From positions 434,001 to 498,000 of the forward strand of contig NZ_SHKR01000012.1 in NCBI RefSeq assembly GCF_004217145.1: a stretch of DNA of 64,000 nucleotides, in the 5' to 3' direction. Positions 8,282 through 17,158 of this stretch are shown in pieces. Within the stretch, counting starts at the first letter, position 1, and each line of letters starts with the position of its first letter. The stretch comes from Kribbella rubisoli (GTDB lineage: Bacteria > Actinomycetota > Actinomycetes > Propionibacteriales > Kribbellaceae). A model generated the notes under the pieces. It saw only the letters and a program-made list of their open reading frames with translations. It had not been told where the DNA came from and did not search any database. The position numbers and the translations under genes were made by a program.

Positions 8282-8773
8282 TTACTTCGCGGCCCACTCG
8301 CGGCCGAGGTCGTGCTCCTTCACCAGGCCGGCGCGGATCGCGTCGACGACAGTCGGCTCGAGCTTCTTCCCGATCAGCGGTACGGCGACCTTCACGTCCA
8401 GGTCGATCGCCTGCACGGTCTGGGACCCGCTCTGCGCGATGCTCGCGGTGCCCTTCAGCGTGACCGGCGTGTTGGCGATCTCGCCCGACACATCCGCCTT
8501 CCGCGAACCGTCGGCCGCGGGCGCGTGCCAGGTCTCGGTCTGTACGACGGTCAGGGTGTCGCCGACGAACTTCTTCGCCATGTCGGGGATGTCGACGGCC
8601 GGCATCTTCCGGCTGACCCGGACGATCGTGTCGGCGCCGGACGTGCTCACCTGGACGTCGTACGACAGTGCCTTGGTCTTCTCGCAGGCCTGCTCGCGGA
8701 AGGTGGTGTCCGTGACGATCGCGAACACTTCCTCGGGGGTGGCGTCGTACGACGCCGACAACTTCAGCTCCAT
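8282..8773 (-). CDS. DUF2505-family (SRPBCC-like) protein
   Basis: The 163-residue protein starts MELKLSASYDATPEEVFAIVTD, the opening of helix-grip (START/SRPBCC-like) proteins. It matches the actinobacterial DUF2505 pattern, including VGKKLEP-type C-terminal residues (here IGKKLEPTVVDAI). Such folds bind hydrophobic ligands; no ligand is known for this family. It has no signal peptide. It lies 15 bp downstream of the TPR/OmpA-like gene on the same strand and may be the tail of that operon. Confidence 0.75.
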   Translation of the reverse strand: MELKLSASYDATPEEVFAIVTDTTFREQACEKTKALSYDVQVSTSGADTIVRVSRKMPAVDIPDMAKKFVGDTLTVVQTETWHAPAADGSRKADVSGEIANTPVTLKGTASIAQSGSQTVQAIDLDVKVAVPLIGKKLEPTVVDAIRAGLVKEHDLGREWAAK

Positions 8774-8788
8774 GCGTTCATCATGGCA

Positions 8789-9808
8789 TTACTCATCGGT
8801 CACCGGCGTGAGCGTCAAGGTGACGGTCCTGTTCTGCGCGTCGCTTCCGTACGGCGGATGCGCCTGATCGCCCGACTGCATCGTGAACGCGGTCAACGGG
8901 AGCCCGGACGCTGCGCTCAGTTGCTGGGTCGCGATCCGAGCCCGCAACAGCCCGGTCCGCGAGCCGCCGGATCCACTCCCACCCGGCACAACAACCGAAT
9001 ACCCGGTCACGGTGATCGTCGCCTTCAACCCCGTCAGCCGCTTCCCCAAACCCTCAAGCGCGGTTGCCCCCGACGGGCTGAGCTCAGTCCCCGCCGAGAA
9101 CACCCCCTCCCTGAACAACACCCTCACGGCCCCCGGCTGCCGCTGCACGACCACCCCCGTCCCACCAACCCGCCGCGCAATCCGCTCCACCTCACCAGCC
9201 CGCGCAGCCGCCGAAGCCCGCCCCGCAGCCTTCAAAGCCGCCAGCTGCCGAGCCAACTCAGCAGCCCGCTCCTCAGCCCCAGGCGTAGTCGTGGGTGTGG
9301 GTGTGCTGCTTGACGTCAGTGTCGTGGTCGGCTGTGCGACCGGCCCGTCCGACCCACCTAGCGCCACCACTCCACCCGCAACCCCGCCAACAACCACCAG
9401 CACCGCAGCCACCCCCACAGCAACCGGCCACAACGGCCGCGAGGCCCGCCGCCGATCCCGAATATCTGCAACCGTCCGACGCCCCGCAGCCGCCCCCGCA
9501 AGCAGCTCCGCCCAGACCGCGTCCGCGCCGCCGTAGCCGCCGGTGCCGCCCGTGCCGCCCGCCTCGGCCGGCCTGGCTGCGTCAGCGGGTGCCATGTCTT
9601 GGACTCGCGCCCAGAGGGCGTCGGCCTCAACCCAATTCTCTTGTTGGGCCCGGATGCGGGCGAGGAGGTCCAGCACCTCAGGCGACGCTTCGCCGGTCGC
9701 GTCGAGCTGCTCTAGCAGGTTGGCCGCGCCGGCCAGATCACCCTGGTGGGCTTTCTGCGCAGCTCGGCTCAGTGCTACCTGGCGGTGCAGGGCTGTGACG
9801 GCGGTCAT
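8789..9808 (-). CDS. TPR-like / single-pass membrane / OmpA-like protein of the Hsp70 operon
   Basis: The 339-residue product has three parts: helical repeats at residues 1-75 (AQKAHQGDLAGAANLLEQL and following, TPR-like); a cytosolic linker and one membrane span near residues 124-148 (PVAVGVAAVLVVVGGVAGG); and an extracytoplasmic coiled segment ending in an OmpA-like domain (EGVFSAGTELSPSGATALE, then RARIATQQLSAASGLPL). OmpA-like domains usually grip peptidoglycan. The ATG at 9808 overlaps the Hsp70 stop (ATGA), so it is translated with the chaperone. It could tether the Hsp70 to the envelope (inference). Confidence 0.75.
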   Translation of the reverse strand: MTAVTALHRQVALSRAAQKAHQGDLAGAANLLEQLDATGEASPEVLDLLARIRAQQENWVEADALWARVQDMAPADAARPAEAGGTGGTGGYGGADAVWAELLAGAAAGRRTVADIRDRRRASRPLWPVAVGVAAVLVVVGGVAGGVVALGGSDGPVAQPTTTLTSSSTPTPTTTPGAEERAAELARQLAALKAAGRASAAARAGEVERIARRVGGTGVVVQRQPGAVRVLFREGVFSAGTELSPSGATALEGLGKRLTGLKATITVTGYSVVVPGGSGSGGSRTGLLRARIATQQLSAASGLPLTAFTMQSGDQAHPPYGSDAQNRTVTLTLTPVTDE

Positions 9809-12279
9809 CTGGTCAGTCCGATGATGGTTTCGCGTTCGTCCCGGGGGAGCAGACGGATCAGCTGCTGTACAACGTGTTCCAGCGTCCTTTGGTCGCGTTG
9901 GTTGATTGCGTCGCGGCCCTCGCGCACCAACCGGTCGGCCTCGGCGGTCGCCGGCAACAACCCCGGCTGCTGCACGATCGTCCAGTACGCGTCCTGGTAC
10001 CAACCGGGTTGGCGCCGATGCAGCCGCGCCATCAACACGGCAACTCGCTCCGTCACCGACTCGATCGCGGTCAAATCACGCTCGTCGATCGCCTGCTGGG
10101 CCTCTTCACGCAGCGCCGTCAGCTCCTGCTCGTCCCGGACCGCACCGGCCTGCTGCACGATCTCGCCGGCCTCGGCCAGCAAATCAAGCAGCTCCCGCGT
10201 ACGCCGAGGCAGCTCCGCCAACTCATCGATATCGTCGAGCTCCGCCTGGAAGTCCCGCAACCGATCCTCAGCCGTAGCCGCCGCACCCGCATCCGTAGCC
10301 GCCGCCCGCACCTGCTCGCGGACAACCGGCAACGTCCCCTCGGCCTCCAACCGCCGCAGCCGATCATCCACATCCGGCAACTCCGCCGACTGCTGCAAAA
10401 CGGAGAACCGATCCTCCGCCTCCGCCAACTGCTGAGTCAGTACGTCGGACGACGGCGTCCGCACCGATGCCAGATCGATCTCCGCCTCGAACTGCGCCCC
10501 GATCAGAGGTACGTCGGCCACCACCGTGACGAGGTTCGACGCATCGACCTCGAACGTGACCTCGACCTCGGTCCCCGACGGCAGATCCATCCGCAGATCC
10601 ACCGGCCGGATCGTCAGCATCCCGACCGGCCGGTTCCGGTTGGCCCGCGCCCGTTCGCCTTGCACCACAGGGATCCGGATCATCGCGTCGTCGTCGCGCC
10701 GGAGCAGCGTGCTCGACGTACGGAAGATTCCGCGGGCCGTTGTCGGTACGCCGGCGCCCTTGCGCAGCAGCGGCGAGAACGTCTTGTCGGCCAGCTGGAT
10801 GCCCAGCGAGTGCGCGAGCCGCGCGCCTCCGAACGTCTCGGTCCGGTGCGTGATCGACAGCGTGTTCGGGACGACCTTCTGCGGCGCGCCGGCCGGATCG
10901 ATCAGCTCGACGCTGAACCGCGACGTACGACGCTCGTCCACGTCGACCTCGGTCGCGAACGCGCCGACCCGGTTCAGCGCGATGTTCGCGGTACGGAACG
11001 GCGGCCGTCCTTCCGGGTTGGCCAGCACCACGGAGTACCCGGTCCAATCGAGGTCCCGCCCGACCCGAAGCCGTCCGGCCACGGTTGTCGTGGTCGTGGT
11101 GACTGCCGGTTCGTACGAGAGCTCGACGGCGAACTCGCCCGCGGCGGGCGCGGCGGCCAGCGGTGCGGGATGCCGGATCGTCGACGCGAAGACCGCCGCA
11201 CCGCGAGCCACCACGGTCGACGGGTCGAGGCGGGTCTCGAGCTCGATGCCGATCCCCTCGGCCGGATCCGCGAGCCGCTCGCGCAGGCCCGGGGACAACG
11301 TGACGCCGCCGACCAGCAGCAGCTTGTCGATCGCGTCCGGGGACAGGCCGTTCTCGCGCATCGCCTCGCGGCACAGGTTGATCGCGCGAATGTAGTACTG
11401 CTCGGCGACCCGATCGAGCGCGTCCCGCGTCAGGGTGAAGTCGAACGTCTCCCCACCGCCCGGCGTATCCACCTCGACCAGCACCGACGTCGACGTGATG
11501 CCGGACAGCGCGATCTTCGCCTCCTCGGCCGCGGCCTTCAGCCGGGCGAAGGTGTGCCGGTACTGCGGGTTGTCCCGCCGGAAGTCCTTCAGCCCGAACT
11601 CGGCAGCTGCGGCCGGTGCGAGGATCCGCTCGACCAGCGCCCAGTCGATCAGCTTGCCGCCGAGATACGGGTCGCCGGCGTGATGCAGGACCCGCAGTTC
11701 GCCGTCGCGCTTGTTGATGACCGCTGCGTCGAAGGTCCCGCCGCCGAAGTCGAACACCATCCAGTACGCACGATCGCTGGTGTCCTGCAGCCCGTACGCG
11801 AACGCGGCGGCGGTCGGCTCCTGCAACAGCGGCGAACCCGGAACGAAGCCCGCCAAGGTCGCCGCCTCGACCGTCGCCTTGTTCTGGTTCAGCGCGAACG
11901 CGGCCGGCACCGTGATCACCGCCGCGGTCAGGATCTCGTCGTTCAGGTACCTGCCGGCGCTGTTCCGCAGCGACTTCAGCACCTCGGCCGACAGTTGCGG
12001 CGGCGTGAGCTTGACCCCGGCCCTGGCGAAGGTATGGGTCACATCCGCGAGACCCATCTCCAGCTTGAACTCGGCCGCGGTGTTGTCCGGATCGCTCTCC
12101 ACCCGATCGCGCGCCTTCTTGCCGACCCGGATCTCACCGGCGCGCGGGATCCAGATCGCCGACGGCGTGGTGTCCTGGCTCTCGACGTTCTTGATCACGG
12201 TCACCGCGTCGCCCTCGGCCAGGGCGATCGCGCTGTTCGTCGTACCCAGGTCGATTCCGATGTCGATGGTGTCACGCAT
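9805..12279 (-). CDS. Non-canonical Hsp70/DnaK-like chaperone
   Basis: The 824-residue protein is about 200 residues longer than DnaK. The ATPase half (1 to about 380) carries IGIDLGTTNSA (phosphate 1), VFDFGGGTFDAAV (phosphate 2) and LLVGGVTLSPGL (adenosine). Residues of about 390-620 take the substrate-domain position but match DnaK poorly, and about 620-824 is a charged helical region. The gene is the third in a four-gene chain with a GrpE-like gene upstream (8-bp overlap) and the TPR/OmpA-like gene downstream (ATGA). No J-domain gene is beside it. It is not the housekeeping DnaK; its clients are unknown. Confidence 0.88.
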   Translation of the reverse strand: MRDTIDIGIDLGTTNSAIALAEGDAVTVIKNVESQDTTPSAIWIPRAGEIRVGKKARDRVESDPDNTAAEFKLEMGLADVTHTFARAGVKLTPPQLSAEVLKSLRNSAGRYLNDEILTAAVITVPAAFALNQNKATVEAATLAGFVPGSPLLQEPTAAAFAYGLQDTSDRAYWMVFDFGGGTFDAAVINKRDGELRVLHHAGDPYLGGKLIDWALVERILAPAAAAEFGLKDFRRDNPQYRHTFARLKAAAEEAKIALSGITSTSVLVEVDTPGGGETFDFTLTRDALDRVAEQYYIRAINLCREAMRENGLSPDAIDKLLLVGGVTLSPGLRERLADPAEGIGIELETRLDPSTVVARGAAVFASTIRHPAPLAAAPAAGEFAVELSYEPAVTTTTTTVAGRLRVGRDLDWTGYSVVLANPEGRPPFRTANIALNRVGAFATEVDVDERRTSRFSVELIDPAGAPQKVVPNTLSITHRTETFGGARLAHSLGIQLADKTFSPLLRKGAGVPTTARGIFRTSSTLLRRDDDAMIRIPVVQGERARANRNRPVGMLTIRPVDLRMDLPSGTEVEVTFEVDASNLVTVVADVPLIGAQFEAEIDLASVRTPSSDVLTQQLAEAEDRFSVLQQSAELPDVDDRLRRLEAEGTLPVVREQVRAAATDAGAAATAEDRLRDFQAELDDIDELAELPRRTRELLDLLAEAGEIVQQAGAVRDEQELTALREEAQQAIDERDLTAIESVTERVAVLMARLHRRQPGWYQDAYWTIVQQPGLLPATAEADRLVREGRDAINQRDQRTLEHVVQQLIRLLPRDERETIIGLTR

Positions 12280-12799
12280 GGCTGTCCTCGCTGTCAGAGC
12301 TGTCAGAGCTGTGGGAGCTGTCGGAGCTGTTCGGGCGATGAGTTGTGGTGGGTACGGCGACGATCACCTGGGCGGTCTGGATCCGGCGGTCGTGGTGGTA
12401 CACCGCCGGTCGCACCGTCTCGACGACGGTCTCCACCGTCACCTCCGGGTCGTCGGAGTAGAGCAGTACGTCGACAGAGCGGCCGGCGTGGAAGGGCTCG
12501 CCGTCGTGGTCCTGCACGGTGATGCCAGCAGTCGCGAGCGCCTCGGCACACGTCCGCAGATAGCGCGCGGCCTGCTTGCCCTGGCCATCGTTGCCCTGAG
12601 CAAGTTTTCGGCGAGCGCGCCAGAGATTGGTTGCCGCCTCTGCCAATGCGTCGTCGTCATCGCGGGACGGCTGTTCCAGTACGTCGCCGAGTTCCGCGAG
12701 GTACCGGTCCAGGTCGTCGTACTCCGTCCCGGACCAGCGCGGCGCCTCGATCCGGAACGCCTTGTGCTGCCGCCACTGCCGCCAATTCCGGCCCCTCAT
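12272..12799 (-). CDS. GrpE-like nucleotide-exchange factor
   Basis: This 175-residue protein has a helical N-terminal half and a C-terminal half resembling the GrpE head: AGITVQDHDGEPFHAGRSVD aligns with the GrpE pattern around G(E)xFDPxxH, followed by ETVRPAVYHHDRRIQTAQV matching the lRPAxVxV strand. Its place immediately before an Hsp70 gene supports the call. It ends in a Ser/Asp-rich tail (SSDSSHSSDSSDSEDS). The ATG at 12799 overlaps the stop of the upstream membrane-protein gene; the longer frame upstream is a shadow of that gene. Confidence 0.65.
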   Translation of the reverse strand: MRGRNWRQWRQHKAFRIEAPRWSGTEYDDLDRYLAELGDVLEQPSRDDDDALAEAATNLWRARRKLAQGNDGQGKQAARYLRTCAEALATAGITVQDHDGEPFHAGRSVDVLLYSDDPEVTVETVVETVRPAVYHHDRRIQTAQVIVAVPTTTHRPNSSDSSHSSDSSDSEDSHA

Positions 12800-14898
12800 G
12801 TGAGCGCTCCCTTGAACGGCTTGTCGTCCGCCCGGTGGACGAGGCAATAGGCGTACTTCGTCTGCTTCGGGTCCTTCCACCAACTGCTGTCCGGCGATCC
12901 GGCCCAACTACTGAAGCCCGGCAGACTCGGGATCCCTCGCGCGCAGGCCTTCTGCGCCGCGGCGATGACGGCGTTGTCGCCGGGCCATGGCTGACCGGGC
13001 TTGTAGATCGTCGGGTAGCCGAAGATCTGCGCCCAGTGCCACTCGCTGCAGCGCACGATCTTCACCGTGTCCGTGAGCCGATCGCCGATCGCGTCGCGCA
13101 CACAGGTGCCGACCGGTGCGTTCAGCGCGACGTTGGTGGTGAACAGACTCATCGAGACCGGCTTCGGACCGGTCGGCTTATTCGGTCGCGGTGCCTCGCT
13201 CGCCGGGATGTTCGCCCCGTCGTGCCGGTGCATCACGCAGGCGGCGTAGTTCTCGTACTTGCTGGAGTTCTTGCCGGTGTTCCAGGACTGAGCGGACGCG
13301 TTGATCGCGTTGACGACGCACTCCGTCTCGCTCAGCTCGTGCTGCACCAGTGCCTCGCCGCAGAGGAAGTTCGCCAGCGCGGTCGTTTGGACAGCTCCGG
13401 GGTACGGTGCGGGCGCCTTGGTGATCGGCACGTACGCGAGGACCTCGCCCCAGTGCGGTTTGTCGCAGTCGCTGCCGCGAAGCTTGGTCGGCTCGGACAG
13501 CCAGTCGTCGGCCTGCTTGCCGAGGCAGGTCCCGGCGGGCGGGTTGTCCGCGATCTTGTCGTGGTAGACGTTCACCTCCCGCGGCCACCAGTGCCAGACG
13601 CCCAGACCGATCAGCGCCAGCACGATCAACCAGGCCACAAGCGCCCGCCTACGCCGCTGACCTCGGGTGCGAGGCGGTCGGACCGTACGTTGCTTCGTCG
13701 GCGGTCGGTACGGCGATGAGGGGGACCGGCCGGCGGAGATGCTCGCCAGCATCTTGTCGATCTCGGCCCGCAACGTCTGCAGCTTCGTTTCCCGGCGTAC
13801 CTGCCGGAGCAACCGCACAGCGGCGGTCTTGCCCTGCAGCCGGTACAGCTGGTCGACCTGCGAGCGGAACGACTCCATCGCGCGCCGGTTCACGTCGAGC
13901 ATCTGCCGGTTGTCGCGCACCAGCGAGAGCTCGTGCTGGTCGATGGCGACCGTCGCGGCCTGCTCCAGGTACCGCTCGGCGCGGCCGTCGTTGAACTCGC
14001 CGCGGTTCATCAGCTCGACCGCGCAGTTGTTCAGCAGGATCGCGAGCTGATCGTGCAGTGCCGAGGTCCGAGGGTTCTTGCCGGGTGGGAGCAGTGCGTC
14101 GAGGCGTGCCAGCCGAGGCAGCAGGTCGTCCTCGATCTCGGCGACGATCGGGTCGACCGGTCCGTCGCCGATCCGCTGCGCGATCTGCGTACGCCGGTCC
14201 TCGAGCTCCTCGTACAGCGGGTTCGCCGCGGACATGAGCAGGCGGCGGTGCAAGGCGGCCGCCATCGGGAATCGCTGTGCGTGCGAGACGAGTCGGGCCG
14301 CACGCGTTGTCGGGCCGGATACGGCAAGGTCGACGGCCGGCTGGGTGAGTGCCCTCGGCAACTCTCGCCGGATCTCCTCGACCGCCGACTTGTCGAGCTG
14401 CCGGTCGTCCAGGTCTCGAACGCGGTGCTCCAGGTGACGCGCGAGGCCGGGGACGACCTTGCCCCAGCTCTGCCGGGCGCGGGTCCACTCGCTGTCCGGC
14501 GGTGTCTTGCCCCATTCGCCCGATTGCTCGCGGGCGATGGCGTTGCTGTGCGCCTTGACTGCGAGGTCGTGGTTCTTGTGCAGTTCGAGTGAGCAGCCGC
14601 AGTCGGAGACGTTGGTGCCCCACGGTGCGAACACCTCGTGCACCAACCGCCGGCGCGGGTCGCCGAGGATCAGATCGCACGCTGCCTGGATCTCGTGCGG
14701 GTCGCTCGAGGTCGCCGTACCGAGGTCGACGTCGGCGCCCATCTCCAGCGCCGCACGCAGCCGTTGCGAGACCTGCCGGGTGGTTCGGCCGTCCGCATCG
14801 GCGAGCAATCCACTGATCCGGAAGGCGTTCCGCCGGTAGAGCTCCGGCCCGGCCAGTCTGCGCATCTCGTCGACGATCGGATCCGGCACCCGGCACAC
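12796..14898 (-). CDS. Large membrane protein with two septum-formation-like extracellular domains, head of Hsp70 operon
   Basis: The roughly 700-residue protein has a cytosolic part of about 415 residues, a basic stop (RGQRRRRALVAW), one membrane span near 419-440 and two external repeats of about 120 residues. Each begins AGTC/VGTC and carries further cysteines and histidines (DCDKPHWGEV; RCSEWHWAQI), as in Septum_form domains. The N-terminus has NAFRISGL and DPHEIQAACDLILGDPRRRL, a layout seen near accessory Hsp70 genes, but no HPD tripeptide. GTG starts at 14898 or 14889 are both possible; GGGGG favours 14889. Its function is unknown; a membrane receptor for the chaperone is an inference. 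Confidence 0.7.
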   Translation of the reverse strand: MCRVPDPIVDEMRRLAGPELYRRNAFRISGLLADADGRTTRQVSQRLRAALEMGADVDLGTATSSDPHEIQAACDLILGDPRRRLVHEVFAPWGTNVSDCGCSLELHKNHDLAVKAHSNAIAREQSGEWGKTPPDSEWTRARQSWGKVVPGLARHLEHRVRDLDDRQLDKSAVEEIRRELPRALTQPAVDLAVSGPTTRAARLVSHAQRFPMAAALHRRLLMSAANPLYEELEDRRTQIAQRIGDGPVDPIVAEIEDDLLPRLARLDALLPPGKNPRTSALHDQLAILLNNCAVELMNRGEFNDGRAERYLEQAATVAIDQHELSLVRDNRQMLDVNRRAMESFRSQVDQLYRLQGKTAAVRLLRQVRRETKLQTLRAEIDKMLASISAGRSPSSPYRPPTKQRTVRPPRTRGQRRRRALVAWLIVLALIGLGVWHWWPREVNVYHDKIADNPPAGTCLGKQADDWLSEPTKLRGSDCDKPHWGEVLAYVPITKAPAPYPGAVQTTALANFLCGEALVQHELSETECVVNAINASAQSWNTGKNSSKYENYAACVMHRHDGANIPASEAPRPNKPTGPKPVSMSLFTTNVALNAPVGTCVRDAIGDRLTDTVKIVRCSEWHWAQIFGYPTIYKPGQPWPGDNAVIAAAQKACARGIPSLPGFSSWAGSPDSSWWKDPKQTKYAYCLVHRADDKPFKGALT

Positions 14899-15042
14899 CC
14901 CCAGCTGTCAGGCGGTTCGGAACCGGACGTTCGCCGGCTCGTTCAACCACCTTCGCATCGGATCAAGCCGCCCGAAGGCGCGTCCGTACCGCTCTGGACC
15001 CGCTCTGGATCACCCGTAGATGCGTCCTGGATCAAACCTGCA

Positions 15043-16500
15043 TCAGGGGGCCGCGTTGAGGAGGTCGAGCGCGGATTGCTGGCGGGCCGCGTCGAGCTTG
15101 TCGACGGGTCCGGACCAGTGCAGGCCGTACTGGTCCATCGGCGTACGGTCGGCTGCGAAGGCGCGGTCGGCCTGGCGTTGCAGGTAAGTCGTGTAGGGGT
15201 GGTCCGGGAGGGCCGCGTTCAGCTTGCCGAGGCCGCGGACGTGTGCGCCCTTGAACGACGGACCGTCGCCGCCGCAGTCGCCGTTCTCGCAGGGCTCGCG
15301 GAGGATGCCGTCGGCGGTGTGGAGCGACGCGGCGGTGGTCGACGCGTCGGCCAGCTGGCGTGCCGAGGCCAGGTACGCCGCGTTGTTCGTTGCCTTGGAC
15401 AACTCAGTGAGCGCGCCGATCAGCACGCCCTGGTTGTACGTCCACGCGGTGTCGCCGTTGGTCTTGCACGTGGACAGGTCGATGCCGTCGTTGACCAGGT
15501 TCGAGCCGTTGATCATCCCGGTCTGCTGGAACCAGGTCCAGCCGGCCCGCGCGCGTTGCAGGTACGTCGAATCACCCGCGACACGCGTATGCAGTTGTGC
15601 GTTGAGCTGGATGTACAGCGAGTTCGAGATTGCGTTCTTGTACGTCTTCGCCTCACTCCACCAGACCCCGCCGCCGCAGGTGTTGTCCCAGTACGCCGCC
15701 ATGTGATCGGCGTCGGCGCGGGCCGTCTGGAGATAGCGGGCATCGCCGGTCACGTCGTACGCCGCGACCCAGGCGAGACCCCACCAGCCGGTGTCGTCGA
15801 GGTAGTCGTTGCGGAACTGGCCTTCGGCCGCATTGAGGTTGAGGTCGTACGTGCGGGCGATCGCGTACTCGTAGCTGTGCATGCCGCTGACCCGGATGTT
15901 GTCGATCAGCGCGTTGAGCGCGTTGGCCGAATTCCACCAGCCGGTGGTGTCGAACAGGCCGGTCGACAGGTTGTAGTCCTGCATGAGCGCGGTCGCGGCC
16001 GCCGTACGACGGTCCCAGGCGTTCCAGGTCGCGCGCGCCCACGGCGTACAGGCGATATCGGCGCGGTCGCCGGCCTTGCCGCAGGCGCGGAGGGCGCCGA
16101 CGCCGAGGTTGTTCCAGTCGTCGACGTTGTACATCTGCGTGCGCCAGCCGCGTTGGCCGGCGGGGATCGCGGTGTTGCCGAGGCGGCTGCCGTCCGACCA
16201 GGTGCGGCCGCCGTCCATCGAGCGGTCCAGCCAGACCTCGTCGCCAGGGCTGCCGTTGTCGATCGAGGCCCAGCCCATCGCGTCGTCATCGTCGAGGTGC
16301 AGGGTGATCGTGCGGCCGAACAGGGTCGTGGAGACGGGGGTGCGATCTTTCGGGGCGAGTCCGGGGTCGCGGGCATCGCAGTACTTGTTGCAGATCGTTG
16401 CCTGGACGGACATATTCACCTCCGGCGTAGCTGGCGCCGGTGGGGGCGCGCCGAGGGGTGCGATGAGCAGGGCAAGACTGGAAACGATTCCAACGGACAT
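15043..16500 (-). CDS. Secreted glycoside hydrolase family 76 (alpha-1,6-mannanase type)
   Basis: The 485-residue protein has a signal peptide ([17 protein letters not shown]) and then an (alpha/alpha)6-barrel-like region. It contains [20 protein letters not shown] near residue 235, which holds the paired [12 protein letters not shown] GH76. [13 protein letters not shown] and the late [14 protein letters not shown] block are also family-typical. GH76 enzymes cut alpha-1,6-mannan backbones such as fungal cell-wall mannan. Residues 40-130 form an extra N-terminal beta-rich segment ([14 protein letters not shown]). AGGGAG lies 7 nt before the ATG at 16500. It appears to be monocistronic. Confidence 0.88.
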   Translation of the reverse strand: MSVGIVSSLALLIAPLGAPPPAPATPEVNMSVQATICNKYCDARDPGLAPKDRTPVSTTLFGRTITLHLDDDDAMGWASIDNGSPGDEVWLDRSMDGGRTWSDGSRLGNTAIPAGQRGWRTQMYNVDDWNNLGVGALRACGKAGDRADIACTPWARATWNAWDRRTAAATALMQDYNLSTGLFDTTGWWNSANALNALIDNIRVSGMHSYEYAIARTYDLNLNAAEGQFRNDYLDDTGWWGLAWVAAYDVTGDARYLQTARADADHMAAYWDNTCGGGVWWSEAKTYKNAISNSLYIQLNAQLHTRVAGDSTYLQRARAGWTWFQQTGMINGSNLVNDGIDLSTCKTNGDTAWTYNQGVLIGALTELSKATNNAAYLASARQLADASTTAASLHTADGILREPCENGDCGGDGPSFKGAHVRGLGKLNAALPDHPYTTYLQRQADRAFAADRTPMDQYGLHWSGPVDKLDAARQQSALDLLNAAP

Positions 16501-16567
16501 CACGATTCTCCCTGGGGCGGTAGGAAGAGAGCGGTGTCACCGAAGGTAGGTGCCCGGCTTCAGTCCG

Positions 16568-17077
16568 TCAAGATGTGAGCAGGGCGACCAGGACGCCGGC
16601 GGTCAGCAGCAGCGTGGTGGCGATCGTCAGGCGGCGGCCGCGGGCGCAGCGGCGGTGGATCGCGGTGCGGTCCGGGCGGATCGTGCACGGGTCGAACTCG
16701 AGGCCGTCGGCCGGTGCGATCACGCTGCCGAGCCGCGCGAGCAGACTTCGATCGGCTGCTTGCCGGGTCGCCTCCTGGACGACGCGGCGCCGCAGGAACT
16801 CGCGGTGCCGGGTGGCGGGAACAGCGACGTCCCGCTGGGCGGTGAGGCTGTACGGGAGCTCACGCGGGAGCTGCAGGTCAGGCGGGAGCGCGCGCTGGAC
16901 GACCGCGTGCGCCGCCGCCACCCGCCTCACCCGGCTGATCGCAGGCGGGAGGATCAGATAGGCGAGGTGGACCAGAGAGCGATAGTCGTCGAGCACCAGC
17001 GCCTCGACCAACGGCTCTTCCCTGGTAGGGCCCTGAATCGGACCCGGAACGATCGGGGTCTCGATCGTGGCGGTCAT
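16568..17077 (-). CDS. Membrane-anchored hypothetical protein with a sigma-factor-like N-terminal helix pattern
   Basis: The 169-residue protein contains DYRSLVHLAYLILPPAISRV and VQRALP, a pattern recalled from other actinobacterial proteins that look like degraded sigma-region-2 relatives. It is arginine-rich in the middle and has one C-terminal membrane span (LTIATTLLLTAGVLVALL), leaving almost nothing outside. GAGGAG precedes the ATG at 17077. It is divergent from kynA by 81 bp. No function is claimed. Confidence 0.6.
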   Translation of the reverse strand: MTATIETPIVPGPIQGPTREEPLVEALVLDDYRSLVHLAYLILPPAISRVRRVAAAHAVVQRALPPDLQLPRELPYSLTAQRDVAVPATRHREFLRRRVVQEATRQAADRSLLARLGSVIAPADGLEFDPCTIRPDRTAIHRRCARGRRLTIATTLLLTAGVLVALLTS

Positions 17078-17158
17078 GCAGCTCCTCAACTCGGCGTACT
17101 CATGTCCCAACGAACGAATCACTGACCAGTCACGAAGTGGTCGGTTAGTCTCCGTGTC

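Noticed and set aside
9290..9470. Proline/threonine-rich low-complexity DNA as a possible mobile or recombinational repeat
   Set aside because: It encodes the linker and membrane span of the TPR/OmpA-like protein in frame; no terminal repeats or transposase are nearby.
9874..12522. An 882-codon open frame on the plus strand opposite the Hsp70 gene
   Set aside because: It is an antisense shadow produced by GC-rich codon bias; its translation is Arg/Gln/Leu/Val-rich without motifs, while the minus strand shows clear Hsp70 signatures.
14638..16578. A 646-codon plus-strand frame opposite the GH76 gene
   Set aside because: Shadow frame of the GH76 gene with no recognisable domain; the GH76 catalytic block and signal peptide lie on the minus strand.
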